DNA of 64,000 nucleotides from Chlamydomonas sphaeroides (GCA_001662425.1 BDDC01000081.1:38581-102580), one strand, 5' to 3'. Counted from the first letter of the stretch, positions 50,701 through 62,065 are shown. Notes: generated by a model not told the origin, from the letters alone. Program-made: numbers and translations.

Positions 50701-51227
50701 ACATGTCCCAGTGCCCCGCGCACAGGGTAGAGTGTGCCCAGCCAACGCACGTCCCGGACGCTTACTTTGGCCAGAACAAGTCCAGCACCCAGGTTCAGCA
50801 GTGGCCACGAAGGAAGACTTGGTGAGCCCAGCAACGTAAAGTTTTGACTGAGGAGCAGGGGTTCCGTGCCTGTGGGTACGTGCCGGCAGGGAGTGCGTCG
50901 CGAAGTGAACGTGCCAGCGGGGTTCGGGGAAGGAGGGGCCGGAGTGGGTTTCTTCTCACAAATACGTTGCAAAGTGCCCCTAAGCAGTCCCTGCTTGCCA
51001 TTCAAGAGGAGGCCGTCCCAGTCGTGCGCTTCAAGCCACACATCCGCAACGAAGAGCGCTGTAGTAAAGCGCCCCGAAGCCGCGCCAGCAAATGCCAGCG
51101 CCAGGTCGCGGCCTGAGCGTACAACGTAGGTATCCGACACGTCCCCTTGCGCGCGGGCGACGCCCGCGCACAAGGCCACAATTCCCAGCCAGAGTGCCAG
51201 CAGACAGGCTCCGCCCCTCCACGACAT
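44770..51227 (-). CDS. Receptor-like protein kinase, TKL (Raf/MAPKKK-like) class
   Basis: Single-pass receptor kinase. Start ATG 51227 with a signal peptide (LLALWLGIVALCAGVARAQG). The ectodomain follows (DTYVVRSGRDLALAFAGA, SQNFTLLGSPSLPSWPLLNL, IRLGSGVTLQARHLVVGEF, then a Cys-containing region around CTNATGLSQPSRDGLLQPP), with repeated short strands like those of beta-helix domains. A transmembrane segment (VALLAIVGASVWLLL) with an RRRRR stop-transfer lies at about 48.6 kb, followed by a Ser/Gly-rich linker. The kinase domain spans 47.7-44.8 kb: glycine loop LGKGAFGRV, VAVK-type lysine in VKVMRDVFEDG, LLVMELMETSLEA, HIALDMARGLEYL, ILHRDLKPANIL, KLTDFGVSR, APETFDVRNYTL, FGVCLWVMLTGEHPWKGLTM and a C-lobe ending ELCWEHEPRRRLAAAEVAKE. 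All catalytic motifs are intact, so it should be active. The first intron seems to use a GC donor, and the HRDLK/PANIL intron contains a decayed duplicate of the next exon. Confidence 0.9.
45985..46057 (-). pseudogene. Decayed duplicate of the kinase PANIL-DFG exon
   Basis: Inside the intron before the real exon (which starts at 45938), about 70 bases repeat it with the acceptor CAG kept. The copy reads PAAILFISNQLGDRFVAMLA where the real exon reads PANILISNPNGERPVAKLTD. The copy has lost the catalytic-loop Asn and replaces the TDFG motif with ADPC before running into a stop, so splicing to it would break the kinase. Confidence 0.8.
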
Positions 51228-51546
51228 CTGTTGACAGTTGTTCTCTTAAGATATAGCTGAAAGGCTAGAACGACGCATTATTGGCTCTCCGGGTCGCCTC
51301 GTGCGCATTGTCCTTAAGTTTAGCTGCCAGGTGCAAGCTCTGCTTGTATGAAAAAAGCTACGGATGTAAGGGCCGGCGTGAAGTCGGGAGGAGTGTGACT
51401 CGGTGGGTGACGACAGCCAGGATTACGAATGCCACGAAGCACAAGAACATCCAAAACGGAGTTACCACTGCAAAAAAACATTAACCACGATGTGACCACG
51501 CGAGCGGCACGTCCGTAACTGGCCCAACCACGACCCCACGGCCTTC

Positions 51547-51591
<45 letters not shown>

Positions 51592-52063
51592 NNNNNNNNN
51601 NNNNNNNNNNNNNNNNNNNNNNNNNNNNNNNNNNNNNNNNNNNNNNNNNNNNNNNNNNNNNNNNNNNNNNNNNNNNNNNNNNNNNNNNNNNNNNNNNNNN
51701 NNNNNNNNNNNNNNNNNNNNNNNNNNNNNNNNNNNNNNNNNNNNNNNNNNNNNNNNNNNNNNNNNNNNNNNNNNNNNNNNNNNNNNNNNNNNNNNNNNNN
51801 NNNNNNNNNNNNNNNNNNNNNNNNNNNNNNNNNNNNNNNNNNNNNNNNNNNNNNNNNNNNNNNNNNNNNNNNNNNNNNNNNNNNNNNNNNNNNNNNNNNN
51901 NNNNNNCAAGTGCTTTTTCTGCAGGGGCAACGCACAAGCAATGTTGGCGCCGCCCATGGAAAATGCGATAAACACGAGCTACGGCTCGACACGCCGCCGC
52001 CCACGGAGCCGCGCCGTCGCCGCCGCCCCGACGCAGCCAACGCCTGTGCGCACATGACCGGCC
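51228..52063. other. Intergenic region containing the assembly gap
   Basis: It includes the kinase upstream region (A+T-richer at 51240-51480), the gap at 51548-51906 and the 3' flank of the methyltransferase gene. No gene is seen in the readable parts. Confidence 0.5.
51548..51906. other. Assembly gap: poly-C run then 315 Ns
   Basis: 44 consecutive C bases (51548-51591) run directly into Ns (51592-51906). The homopolymer may be real or a read artefact; either way the local distance is unreliable. Confidence 0.98.
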
Positions 52064-55000
52064 TCATCGCTCCCCGCCCGCGCCGAGCCGTGCCGAGGTG
52101 ATGAGCGAATGCAGCAGGATCCCTGCTGCCACCGACACATTGAGCGAGTCAACCAGGCCCCGCAGGGAGGGCGCCTCAGTGTCGGGGCCCGCGCCGCCGC
52201 CCGCCGGGGCAGGCGGGGGTCCCGGCGGCGCCATGTCCACACGCACCAGGCGGCTGCAGGCGCGGCGCACATTGGCGCGCAGCCCGAAGCCCTCGCTGCC
52301 TGCGAGCGGAGCGGCGGGGCATAGGCGCGAGGGACAGCGCGCGTCGCCTCGCAGCTCTCACTCCCTGGCCTTCCCTGTCCCGCGCGCCGTGTCGGGGCGG
52401 CGCAGCACGCGTCCCGGTCGCCAGGCCCCTGCCAGCCGGATTGCCCCCACGAACCCTGCTCTCTCCCCGAACCCCGCCCGTCCCATGCACCCAGCAACAC
52501 CAGCACCACCCAATCCTGCTAGCGCCATGCCGGTCGGGGAGCCGCGGACCCGCCCGCCCGCCCGCCCGCCCGTCCCACGCACCCAGCACCAGGATGGTCG
52601 GCCGCGTCACCGCCAGCCGGCCCACCGGCTCCGAGCCGTTGCCCGCCGCCGCGCCCATGACGTCCCAGCCCTTGCCGTCGCGGGCGTCCAGCAGCGTGCG
52701 CGGCAGATTGTGGCACGAGTGCAGCGGCAGCGCCTCCAGCGCGCCGGCGCTGGCCTGGCGGAGGGCGGCAGGGGGCGGGAGGGTCGGCAGGGCTTTGGGT
52801 GGGCCAGGCGGGCGCTTGCTGTGGTTTGGTTGCTTGGCGTGACGCGACGCTGTCAAGACGCAGGCTAGGGGGCATCGGATGTCGCGTCGAGGTGGTGCCA
52901 GGCATGCCTCGGCAGGGCCGGCTTCCGGCAGCGGGGAGCCGTCCATGCGGCACCCGTCCAGTAGCATAAGACGGCAACCGCGTGTGTGAGGCGCGCAGCG
53001 AGGGGCAGGCCGCGTGGCCCGGTCTTGAGCACCCGCGGCGCGCCCCACCTTGGACACGACCGCCGACAGCGGCGCGCAGTTGCGGCTGCAGGCCAGCACG
53101 CCCGAGGCGCCCAGGCAGTAGGCGGAGCGCACAATGGCACCCAGGTTTTGCTGGGGGGCGGGGTCAGGGGGCCAGGGGGCGGGGTCATTGCAGCCGTCGT
53201 TGCAGACGTCCAGCATGGGAGCGAGGCGCGTGTCAGGTGGGCGTGGCGGGCAGCAGGGCCGCTGCATGTAATTCGCAGCGCGACACACACCGCCTGCGCT
53301 GGCCCCCAGCCCCTTGACGCGTGGCCCTGGACCTGTAGCCCAACTGGCCATGGGGCCAGCTGGCTCGAGCTGGCATGCAACGGAAACCCTCCTGCGTCCG
53401 CCTGCTCCTCCTGCCCTGAAACTAGCAGCGCTGGCCGGATCCACCGCCCCGTGTAGCATCCAGCGCCCCTCTGTCACGCCTCTCGCTACTCTGCCAAGAA
53501 CCCCACATGCTCTTTCCCCCCACCCCCGGGCCCCGCCCCGGCCTCACCGGGTCCACCACCTCGTCCAGCGCCAGCCAAACGGGGGGCGGGCAGCCCGCCG
53601 CCGCCGCCGCCTCCGCCACCGCCGCCGCGGGCGGGAACTCCTCCATGGCCGTCCAGCCCAGCGGCGACACGTCCAGCACCAGGCCCTGGGTGGGTTGGGA
53701 GCCGCGTGGGAACTTCGAGGAGGAGAAGTACCGAGTGCCGCGTGCGGTGGGTGCCCCATTCAGCCAGGTGGCCCCCTAGAGGGCCGAGGCCAATGCCCGG
53801 GCACCCAGTAGCCGCAGCCCGGGCGGGGCCAGCAGCGCTACCGCGCTCCCGGAGGTCGCCCTACCTGTCCAGCCAACCGCGCGCCCGGCCCATGCCCGGC
53901 CGCAGCCACCCGGACCCACGCCGTGCCGTGCCCTCCCCTCCCCGCCGCCCTGCCCCATGCCCCGCCTGGTGCGGCCAGCCGCTCACGCCCGGCCCACAGC
54001 CCTCCCCATGGCCGCGGCGCCCTGCGCTGCCCTCCCCAGCGCCCTGCCCTCCCCAGCGCCCAGCGACCTGCCTGGTGTGGCCGGTCGCCGCTCATGAGGT
54101 TGAGCTCGTGCCGCCCCGTGGCCGTCAGCGGCACGCCCGCCGCCGCCACCAGCTGCTGCACCTGCCGGATGAGGCCCGCGTCCTTGCGCTTGGACACGTC
54201 CAGCGACTCGAGCACGTACGCGCCGTGCACGCGGCGGCTGCGGGACGGCAGGGTGGCGGGGCAGGGCGGCGCAGGCCCGGGTCAGCGGAGGCCGATCAGC
54301 AGCGCGGGCGGCTTCTACGATGGGAAGGCGGGGGCCGGGGGGGGAGGGGGGGGGCAGCAGCAGGCCGGCGGCGCTTGGCGGCTCTCACCGCCCGGCCTTG
54401 AGTGCCGCCAGCACGGGGAACACGCCGTACAGGGCCTCGCCCTCGAGCGTGTCGCGCAGCGGGGGGCCGCCGCTGGGGCCGGCGGCGGAGGACGACGAGC
54501 GCCGGCGGCGCGGCGCGTCGCCGTCATCCTCGGCGTCGTCGTCCTCAAAGTCGCGCTCCTCGTCAGCGTCGTCCTCCACATTGTCCTGGTAGTCGCGGGG
54601 CCCCCTGCCCGAGCTGCGCCAGCCCTCGCCCTGCCGGCTGCCGCCGGCGCTGCCCCTGCCGTCGCCGCGCTCGCGCTCGCGGGCCCACGGCGCCGGCCGC
54701 CGCTCCTCGTCGCCATCTCGCGCCTCCTGCGGGCGCTCCCGGGACCACCGGCCACCGCCGCGCTGAGCGTCTGGCGCAGCGCTTTCACCCCAGCGGCGGT
54801 CCTCGCGATCGTCTGAACCGCGCTGACCGCCTCGCCAAGGCGCCCCGCCGCCGCCGCCGCGGCCCCGCCGTGCCCCAGGGCGGTCGTCACCACGGCTGCG
54901 GTAAGAGTCTTCGCCGCCACGGCCGCGGCCCTCGCTAGGGCCGTCGTCACCCCAGCTGCGGTAGGAGCCTCGGTCGCCGCGGCCCCGCCCCGCCCCAGGG

Positions 55001-55288
55001 CCGTCGTCACCACGGCTGCGGTAGGAGGCTTCGCCGCCGCGGCTCCGCCCCGCCCCAGGGTCGTCGTCTCCACGGCTGCGGTAGGAGCGTTGCGGTGTTG
55101 ACCTGAAGATCAAGGGAGAGCCGTGAGGTAAGATGGTTACGGCGTAAGGCAAGCCCGGGGCGGCGGCGGAGGCGGGCTCACGGCTCCGGTCCGCGGCCGA
55201 CGGCACACAGCGGCGTGCTCCGCACTCGCCGGCTCCCCGCGAGGGATGGCGTCAAGCCTGACGACAGTAGAGAACGGCTTTGCATCAT
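52064..55288 (-). CDS. SpoU/TrmH-family rRNA 2'-O-ribose methyltransferase, MRM1-like
   Basis: SPOUT methyltransferase that most resembles mitochondrial MRM1, which 2'-O-methylates large-subunit rRNA. Exon 1 (55182-55288) encodes MMQSRSLLSSGLTPSLAGSR, a basic Ser/Leu-rich targeting peptide, and joins in phase across a 79-base intron to 55102. A long Arg/Gly/Asp-rich region follows, starting with four ~20-residue repeats. The substrate-binding domain starts at ALYGVFPVLAALKAGR and runs through VHGAYVLESLDVSKRKDAGL. The SPOUT core then has motif 1 QNLGAIVRSAYCLGASGV, SAVVSKV with the ASAGALEALPL loop, motif 2 TILVLG with GSEGFGLRANVRRACSRLV, and motif 3 SLNVSVAAGILLHSLITSAR, ending at LGAGGER. 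All three motifs, which form the knot and SAM site, are complete. The targeting peptide suggests mitochondrion or plastid. Confidence 0.9.
54850..55090 (-). repeat. In-frame 60-bp tandem repeat (4 copies) in the methyltransferase gene
   Basis: Four copies of a 20-residue unit of the type SYRSRGDDGPGAGRGRGGE are encoded in tandem near the N terminus. Copies differ by a few substitutions (R/W, G/D, A/E). Confidence 0.85.
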
Positions 55289-55582
55289 TCCGAGCTCTAA
55301 GACAAAGGAATTGTCGCCGCCGTGACGGAAGAACGGCCTAGTACTATGTGTGCCTGTCACAGCGTCTTGAGTGACAAGTAGCAGTACACATGCGTGTTGT
55401 TGGGTCTATGCGACAGGTCGCGGGAAACCTTCATGTGAATGCAGAGGACCGCGACTTGCCGATTGCGCGCACTGTGGAAGGACTCGCACACCGCCTGTCC
55501 CTGACAGTGTAGAACACAAATGATACAAACGTTACTGTGGTGCGTTAGGAGCTGAGCTGTGTCTTCTGTGACAGTCCTGAGG
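55289..55582. promoter_or_regulatory. Divergent promoter region, methyltransferase gene and 78-aa protein gene
   Basis: 294 bases separate two head-to-head start codons. The region is noticeably A+T-richer than the flanks. No element could be named. Confidence 0.5.
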
Positions 55583-56228
55583 ATGGACAATACGGAGCGC
55601 AACGTCAAGCTTGGAGTAGGACTTGTAGCAGCTGCAGGTGCGTTCTGCTGCTGGGGGCGCCCGCTGGAAACAGCCAGGCACACTGCATAGCCCGTGCCCC
55701 TTGCTCTCCCCCTGCCACGATGTCCAGCGAGCCCTGCCACGTCCGCTCCGCAGCCTCGAGATACTACTTTCAGAAGCGCCAGCTATGGCCGTGGCGGGTG
55801 AGCTCGACGGCAACAAGCCGCGTTCTGCCCCCACGCTACACCTGCACTGCACGCCTGGCTTGTTGCGCCCTGCCTTGCCACGGCAACAGTGCCTAACATG
55901 CGTTTGCCTGGCCCGTCGTGCGGCCCCGCCTTGCAGATCAGCACGCTTATAGCCTGGCCGGCGCTGGGCCTGGCAGTCATGGACACCATGATTGGGTGGC
56001 AGGCTCCCAAGGAGGCCATCGTGCGGAAGGTGCGTACCACAACCCTGCCAGCTTCACTAACTGCAGCTCGCCCCTGTCAGCCTCGGCCTTCACATAGAAG
56101 GCTGCGCGCGCCTCGCTGCACCGCACGTGCCCAGATAGACCCTGTGCTCAGGCCCGGTCCCGCACGCTGCCGCTACGCTGCAGGTTGATGAGTCGCGGCC
56201 GCCGACGGCACAGGGAGCGACGCGGTGA
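55583..56228 (+). CDS. Small predicted membrane protein, 78 aa
   Basis: Four exons (55583-55637, 55754-55797, 55937-56029, 56184-56228) join in phase to exactly 79 codons with the stop, and all donors and acceptors are GT-AG. The protein starts MDNTERNVKLGVGLVAAAAS, continues RYYFQKRQLWPWR, then has a hydrophobic segment (ISTLIAWPALGLAVMDTMIG) and ends WQAPKEAIVRKVDESRPPTA plus a few residues. One or two short membrane segments are possible. It has no targeting peptide beyond the first amphipathic stretch. I do not recognise it; small accessory subunits of organelle membrane complexes look similar, but that is a guess. TGTAA at 56798 may be its poly(A) signal. Confidence 0.6.
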
Positions 56229-58305
56229 TGCGCAGGCAGCGACAAAGGCTGCCGACTGACAGTCGAGCTGGCGGCGGGGGATGGGGCGGCGTAGCTGGCA
56301 CGGCCCACGCACGCGCTACAGGAGGGCATGCGGTTAGGGCAGTGCCAAGGGCGGCAATTCCACGTGGTGGGTCGCAGTACTGCAGCAGTAGCTTGGCCCC
56401 AAGCGCGCATGCGGCGCTCTTGGGTGTGGAGTGTGATGGCAGCACTAGTGCCGGGGTGGCAACCGCCGAGTGCCGGCAGCCCTGGCTGCCAGTGCAAGGG
56501 CTCGCGTTGGCACCGGCTGCGGGCAATGCCGCCGCTGCCTGGTCGCAGCTGCTGGAGTCGCCCTGCAGGTGGACTCCAACCCGCCACACGCTTAAGGACA
56601 TTTGCCGTGCGTACTGATGCAAGTGCGTTTATGTCGTGAGCTTTAGCTGTCCAGAGTGGTGGTATCAAGAGACAACGGCAGAGTGGCAGAGAGGTGCCCA
56701 GCGCCTGCAGCGCACGTTGTGGGGCGGACTTGCGTCTAGCAGAAGGACTGCATGCAATCCTGTTGGCACGAACAATGCTCTGGCTTGCTGATTCCACTGT
56801 AAAAGACAGCCTGACTGCACTCCAGCAGACAGCCAGATAGCCAGGCGTACCTACCCCTAAGCGTCGCCGGCGGGATGGCCGCAGACCAACTGCTCAAGCG
56901 CACCTTCGTGGATGGCGTTGAGTCCGCAACCGCATGCCTTGTGAGGGAGCCAACAGCCAAGTTGCCGGGCCCGACGGCCATGTGCGTGGCAGCCGGCCGG
57001 CGGCGTCCAATAGAAAGAGACGGCCCAGAGTACATGCAATGCACGAGTGCTGAGCAGATATTGCTGGCAACGCCCACGGACGGCTGGATGCCGCTGGCAT
57101 CGACCGTAGCTGCGGCTCTGAGGGCCGCTGTCGGCCGCCAGAGGGCAACGGGTGCTCCCTGATCACGATTCTGGTGACGCGGGAAAGCCTGCCGACCCAT
57201 CGAGGCCCCAGTGGGCCCCGCAGTCGCGGGACCATCGCTGCGCGCAGCGGCCGTGGTTGCAGGAGGAGAGGAGGTGCCCGCGGTCCGCTTCGGGCGGCCC
57301 AAGGGAAAGGCGTGCGAGGAGACAACGGCCAGCGGCCGCAGCCACGGGACGGGCGCGGCATCGCCCGGCCTCATTTGCGTCGGCAGCCGGCGGGCTCGAG
57401 GCCCCGCGGCGGAAGCTGGGGTCGGGCAGCGCGGCGACGGGCGGTGATGGGCCTCTGAGTCACGCCGCTGACCTCCGCGGCGGCGGTGCGTGGCGTGAGC
57501 CCCGGGTGAGGGAGGACGGCACGAGGCGGGTGGGCAAGCGGCGGGGCGCAAGGCGGCGGGGCGGGGCCACGGTCGTCATCAGCACGCCCGCTGGGCTCCT
57601 GGCGGCCGCAGCCGGCGAGACTGCGACCAGTGGCGCTGGCTCGGCAGTGGCGGCAGCCCCCCCGGGCGGGAGCCACCGTCGGCGCGGTGGTGCCAGGGGT
57701 GGGCGGAGCCCGCGAGACTGGCGATTGGGGCTGACAAGCGCCCCGTCCACTGCCGGCGTGGTGCAGCGATCCGGGCCCCGCCGGGCGGGTCAGCTGCTGG
57801 GCTTGGGCAAGAGCGGGGCAAGCAACCTGCGCCCGGGCCGGGTGAGGTTTCCAGTCCAACAGTCCTCCTCCACTCCGGGTGCTGTGCCCATACCAGCTGC
57901 AAGTGGCGGTCTAGGAACCGCAGGAAGCAGCACCACCCACGATCCCGGGCCATGGTGCAGGCCTCCATAGGCAGCTGCGACTAGGCGGCTGCCCAACGCT
58001 GACGTAGGCGCCCGCCGGCACGGCCAAGTATCATTTCCTGCCGTGACGAGGCAACACATGTGGGTCGGGCTCGGGCGGCCCTGTGCAGCGGTCACAGCCT
58101 CCTGTGACGGGCATGCGACTTGATGTCGCTGAGTCGCTCTTCGTAACCGGGTGCGATCGGTACCGCTTAAGTGGTACATGGAGCTTATGTGCAAGAATAC
58201 CCTGTGGCCGTGTGGCGCCGGGCTTGAGATTGACGGACGTCGACACCCATCTTCGCTCGCGCCAATTTCACCTGATCACAAACTTTTGTCCTGGTGGAGC
58301 TTCAC
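56229..58305. other. Intergenic region, no secure gene
   Basis: These 2 kb lie between two plus-strand genes. A plus-strand frame at 57152-57970 (272 codons) is Gly/Arg/Ala-rich and is probably a G+C artefact. TGTAA at 56798 could end the 78-aa gene, and 58080-58305 should hold the promoter of the second GT34 gene. One copy of the 11-base motif lies at 58058. Confidence 0.4.
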
Positions 58306-61268
58306 ATGACTTCACCGAGCAGTATCGCTGCCGTGCGGCTGTTGGTCGCGTTCCTGGTTTCGACTACTGTAGTCGTTATTGCGAGCGACTCGCCATGGCA
58401 TCCAGAGCGCATTGCGATTGCTATGACCGAATCGCTGGACGACTACAGGACAGGTACAAAAAATAAAAGAAAGCTGGCTGAAGATTGCATGTTCACCCTG
58501 TGCCTGCTGCCTGCGCAGCTCACGAGATTTTCAAGCATTTTATGGTGATTGCGGCCTGCTTCGTCACGCTATGGGCTTTCTGTGCCTTCTAGGTCTTACT
58601 TTCCGTGCCGGGCTGCAACAGGTTAAAGGCACCCGAAGCAAGGCCTTTTACGCCACACGGCAGGGCTACGACTTGGCGCTGATTGTGCACAATCCCGCGG
58701 TGCGGGGACCTGCCAGGCGGGAGGGGGTTTGGGTGGGCATAGGCGGGAAGAAGGACGGGGATGGGGACGGGAACGGCGTCGAGGATGGTGTCGCTGACCG
58801 GACCGGCGCGGGCGGGAACGGCCAGGCTGTGCCGGAGGGGGGCGGCGCGGCGAGGACGGGGACGGGGCAGGGTCCTTGACTTCGGCCTACGTAATGCGCT
58901 GCTGCTGAGCGTGGCGTGTGCCTACCAGGGGAGGGCGCAACAGAACAGGAAACGTCTTCGAAGGCGCCTCCTGCCGCGTGCCCTTACCGCATTCCAGGGA
59001 ACCGACACACGCATGAACTGGAGCAAGCTATGGTGGACTCGGCGCGCATTTGGTGTGCGGTGCGGCACGAACTGCACCGTTGACACACCTGGTAAGTTGG
59101 CATCGGGGCGGGTCTGGCTGGTGCCTCTCACCCCACACGTACGATCAGACCTTGAGTCCTTCGTACCTGATCGCCCTTACAACTTGCGTGCCCTCACAAC
59201 TCGCAGTGTGCGATAGATACGACTGGGTGGTCTGGATGGGTGAGTGGCCTCCTCTGCAACTCAGGTGCCCAGCGGTTCAGGTGCAAGACCGGGGCCGCTC
59301 CGACGTGGGCCCTCTCCTCAGTTACACGCAGCGCGCTGGAAGAGTGGCCCTGCCCCCACACCCTTAACAACAGATAACGACATATTTATAACCAACATGA
59401 CTGCCAGGATACAGGACGTGATCGAATACGCTCGGAAGAACTCTCCAACAGGTAACGAACCGGAACATAATCGAGCACCGGCGCGATAGCGACCTGCCGA
59501 ACACCCAACATGCCTCACAGCTGCGCTTCTGTCCCACAGATGAGTATCCTCACTTCATCGCCAACAGGTTTGTGCATGGAGGGGTTGTTCTCAACTCCTT
59601 TTGGCTGTATGCCGCCGTGCTGCGCGCTTACTATATGCTGCGACCCCTGACCCATCGACCATCCCCCGTCGCCCTGACAGGGACAACCTCGGTACGTGCA
59701 CACGTGCGAGCGCTGCGTACGTTTCCTGCGTTCCCAGCCCGACTTTTGTGGGCCCTCGCTCGGGCTATGCCATGTTGCTTGGCCGGGGGCAACGAGGTCG
59801 GGGCTTGGGATTCGTCCCTTCGTCCAATCCGACGGGGGACATCACACCATCCTGCCCATCGATGGGCTCCATAGCCATGACGCCTGACATGTACGTGACC
59901 TCGGCCACCCCCTCCATCGCGTCCTTGTCCCGTGGACACGGCCGCGCCGGCCGGGCAGGGAGCCTCAACACGGGCGTCGCTATGATCCGCTGCAGCGCGG
60001 AGGGTCTGCGGTTGCTCAACTTCGCGCTGGCACAGATCGGGACGGACGCCACCAACATACTGGTGAGTAAAGAGATATTTGACCAGAATAGTTCAGGGCG
60101 AGTGCCTTGCACAATGGCACTAGCTGGACCTCATGCTGGTGCGAGCGCCGAGCGCTATAACGTACTAGCTGCAGGAGAGAGGCAGATGCACGCCGCTTAA
60201 CGTACAAGGCGCCATCCATGTCCTCCTGCGATGCCGGTGCCGCGGCGTTTCCGTGCGGCGGCCCGTTGCCCTGACCCACATCGCGCTGTGCAGCCGTGCG
60301 CGCCAGATACCGACCCACATGGCCCCGGATACCCCTTGCCCCACTGACCCCGATTGACGGGAGTGCAGGTGCAGCGGTTCGACCACAACGGCGCGCTTTG
60401 GTGGGCGTACGACAACAATGAGTGGGTACGGAAGATCTCCATGATGGTCCCGGTGAGCCGGGGCGCACGAGGCGCGGCGCGTGCCGCATGTGGTGTTGTG
60501 CACGGGGCGTGAGACCCTGACCCAGTACGCGTGCGGCCTGCACCTTCGACCCCGCAGCAAAAAATGATGAACTCGTATCCCATGAACGCGGGCGCCAATG
60601 AAATGCAACCCTGCCTGGGCGGCGTGGAGCAGTGCGTCTTCTACTGGACGCCCGGGGACCTGCTGATCCACTTTGCGGGCGACAACAAGGTGCGCACGCG
60701 CCCGTGCCATGGGGCATCGAGGGCCCCGGGCCCGTGTCGCGCGAGGACGTTGCGAAAGCCAGGGAGTGGGACGAACGCTGCAGCCAGCAGCGCGGCAGGA
60801 GCCGGGAACCTGCCATGCCGACCGGCCGCTCGTGGCCGCCGCAAGCGCGGCGACTGCCTGGCCGTGCGCTGCACCCCAGTTGACCTCCTCTCTCGGCCGC
60901 CTCTTGTCCCGGCCCTGCAGGCATTTGTGCCTAGCTTCCTGCGCCAGTTCCCGCCTCAGTCCTGGATCGGGTACTCCGGCGACCACACCATCGCCCGCCG
61001 CAGCACTGCGGAGCTCGCCGCGGCCCAGGCCGGGACGGCGCCAGGGCGCGAGGCGCTGGCGGCCGGGGACGGCGCTGCGCAGCTCGGGAGCCGCAGGATG
61101 CTGCGGACTGGCAGTGAGGCCAGCGCTGGCGAGGGGGCTGAGGGCCGCCAGCCGGGCGAGGCCGGTGCGGCGTCGGCCCTCTTGGGCGCCGGCACGTGGC
61201 TACAGCAGGTCGTGGAGGAGGCGGCGGCGCTGGGTGGGCCAGGCCGCGTGTTGGTCGAGTACGCGTAG
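58306..61268 (+). CDS. GT34 family glycosyltransferase, membrane-anchored, copy 2
   Basis: Start ATG 58306 (MTSPSSIAAVRLLVAFLVST), a signal anchor followed almost at once by the catalytic domain with no long stalk, unlike copy 1. Exons in phase read ERIAIAMTESLDDYRTG, LTFRAGLQQVKGTRSKAFYA with TRQGYDLALI, GTDTRMNWSKLWWTRRAF, CDRYDWVVWMDNDIFITNMT (DxD site DND), DEYPHFIANR, SLNTGVAMIRCSAEGLRLLN, VQRFDHNGALWWAYDNNEWV, QKMMNSYPMNAGANEMQPCL, VFYWTPGDLLIHFAGDNK and a last exon from AFVPSFLRQFPPQSWIGYSG to VLVEYA. The HGYDL-like block, WVVWMDND, LNTGV-x-x-IR, MNSYP and PGDLLIHFAG are GT34 landmarks. One linking exon near 59.7-59.9 kb is not firmly placed. It ends with an unusual ~85-residue Ala/Gly-rich tail. 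Acceptor and linkage are unknown. Confidence 0.87.
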
Positions 61269-62065
61269 CCGGAGCTTAGCTGGAGCACAGCCGGGGCATA
61301 GCTGCAGTACAGCTGGAGCAGGGGCAGGGGTGTGATGGATGAACGAAGCGGGCACGGGCTGCCCGGACGTCCGGGCAGGCAGGGTAAGCGGGTTGACTGT
61401 GAGCGAGGGCCAGGAAAGGGGTGGCATGGGGGCGGCGCGTTCTGCAGAGCGGCGAGATCTGACGCAGTGATGGAGGTATGGAAGGGGCGGGAACTGCGAC
61501 GCTGCAAATATTGACGGAACGGATAGGTGTTAGCTTGAGAAGCTGTCAGCATGCACGTACTGTAGCTGGGGCAAGGCTTTTTGTGAAATAAGAATTAATG
61601 GGGATACACCTGACTCTCCGCGGGGCAAGGCTGGGCCATACCGGTACCACCATTGTCGCCCCGCACCTAAGGCAGTACCAGGCGCGGCAATCCCACTTCG
61701 TACGCGGCAAAGGCGGGCATCCAGGAGGGAGCTTGATGAGCTGTCCAGTCTGAGTTATCCCTAGGGTAGGCTTTCATGTGTTCAAGCGGCTGGAGCCGCC
61801 CAGGGCAGGTCTGCCCTGGAGCCGCCCGTGGCCGCCGCATGCCCGCCCGCTGCCCGCCATGGGGAAACGGGACGGGAGTTGCCATTGTTGTCTCAGCACG
61901 CCACCGCGGCCGGTACGTTCCCTGGCACGAACGCTGTGTCACCGCAACCATACAGCTATTAATGCCACATGCTGATACTGGCCTGAGCTGCAAACCCCAT
62001 GCAATGATACGTTAGCCTGTTGCACCATACTTACTCTGTCGCTTCTACCTCACTGACGCAGTATC
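61269..62065. other. Intergenic region, nothing recognised
   Basis: This 0.8 kb separates two plus-strand genes. AGCTGGAGCA-type short repeats follow the GT34 stop (61275-61325). No gene is seen. Confidence 0.4.

Noticed and set aside
51548..51591. Poly-C run as a biological element
   Set aside because: It runs directly into Ns and is most simply an assembly or read artefact.
56850..57170. Minus-strand stretch with a faint ankyrin-like pattern (GLNAIHEGALEQLV)
   Set aside because: No second repeat or consistent spacing in any one frame.
57152..57970. Plus-strand open frame of 272 codons
   Set aside because: Gly/Arg/Ala/Pro-rich with no domain, no splice-compatible neighbours and equally long frames on the other strand, as expected from high G+C.
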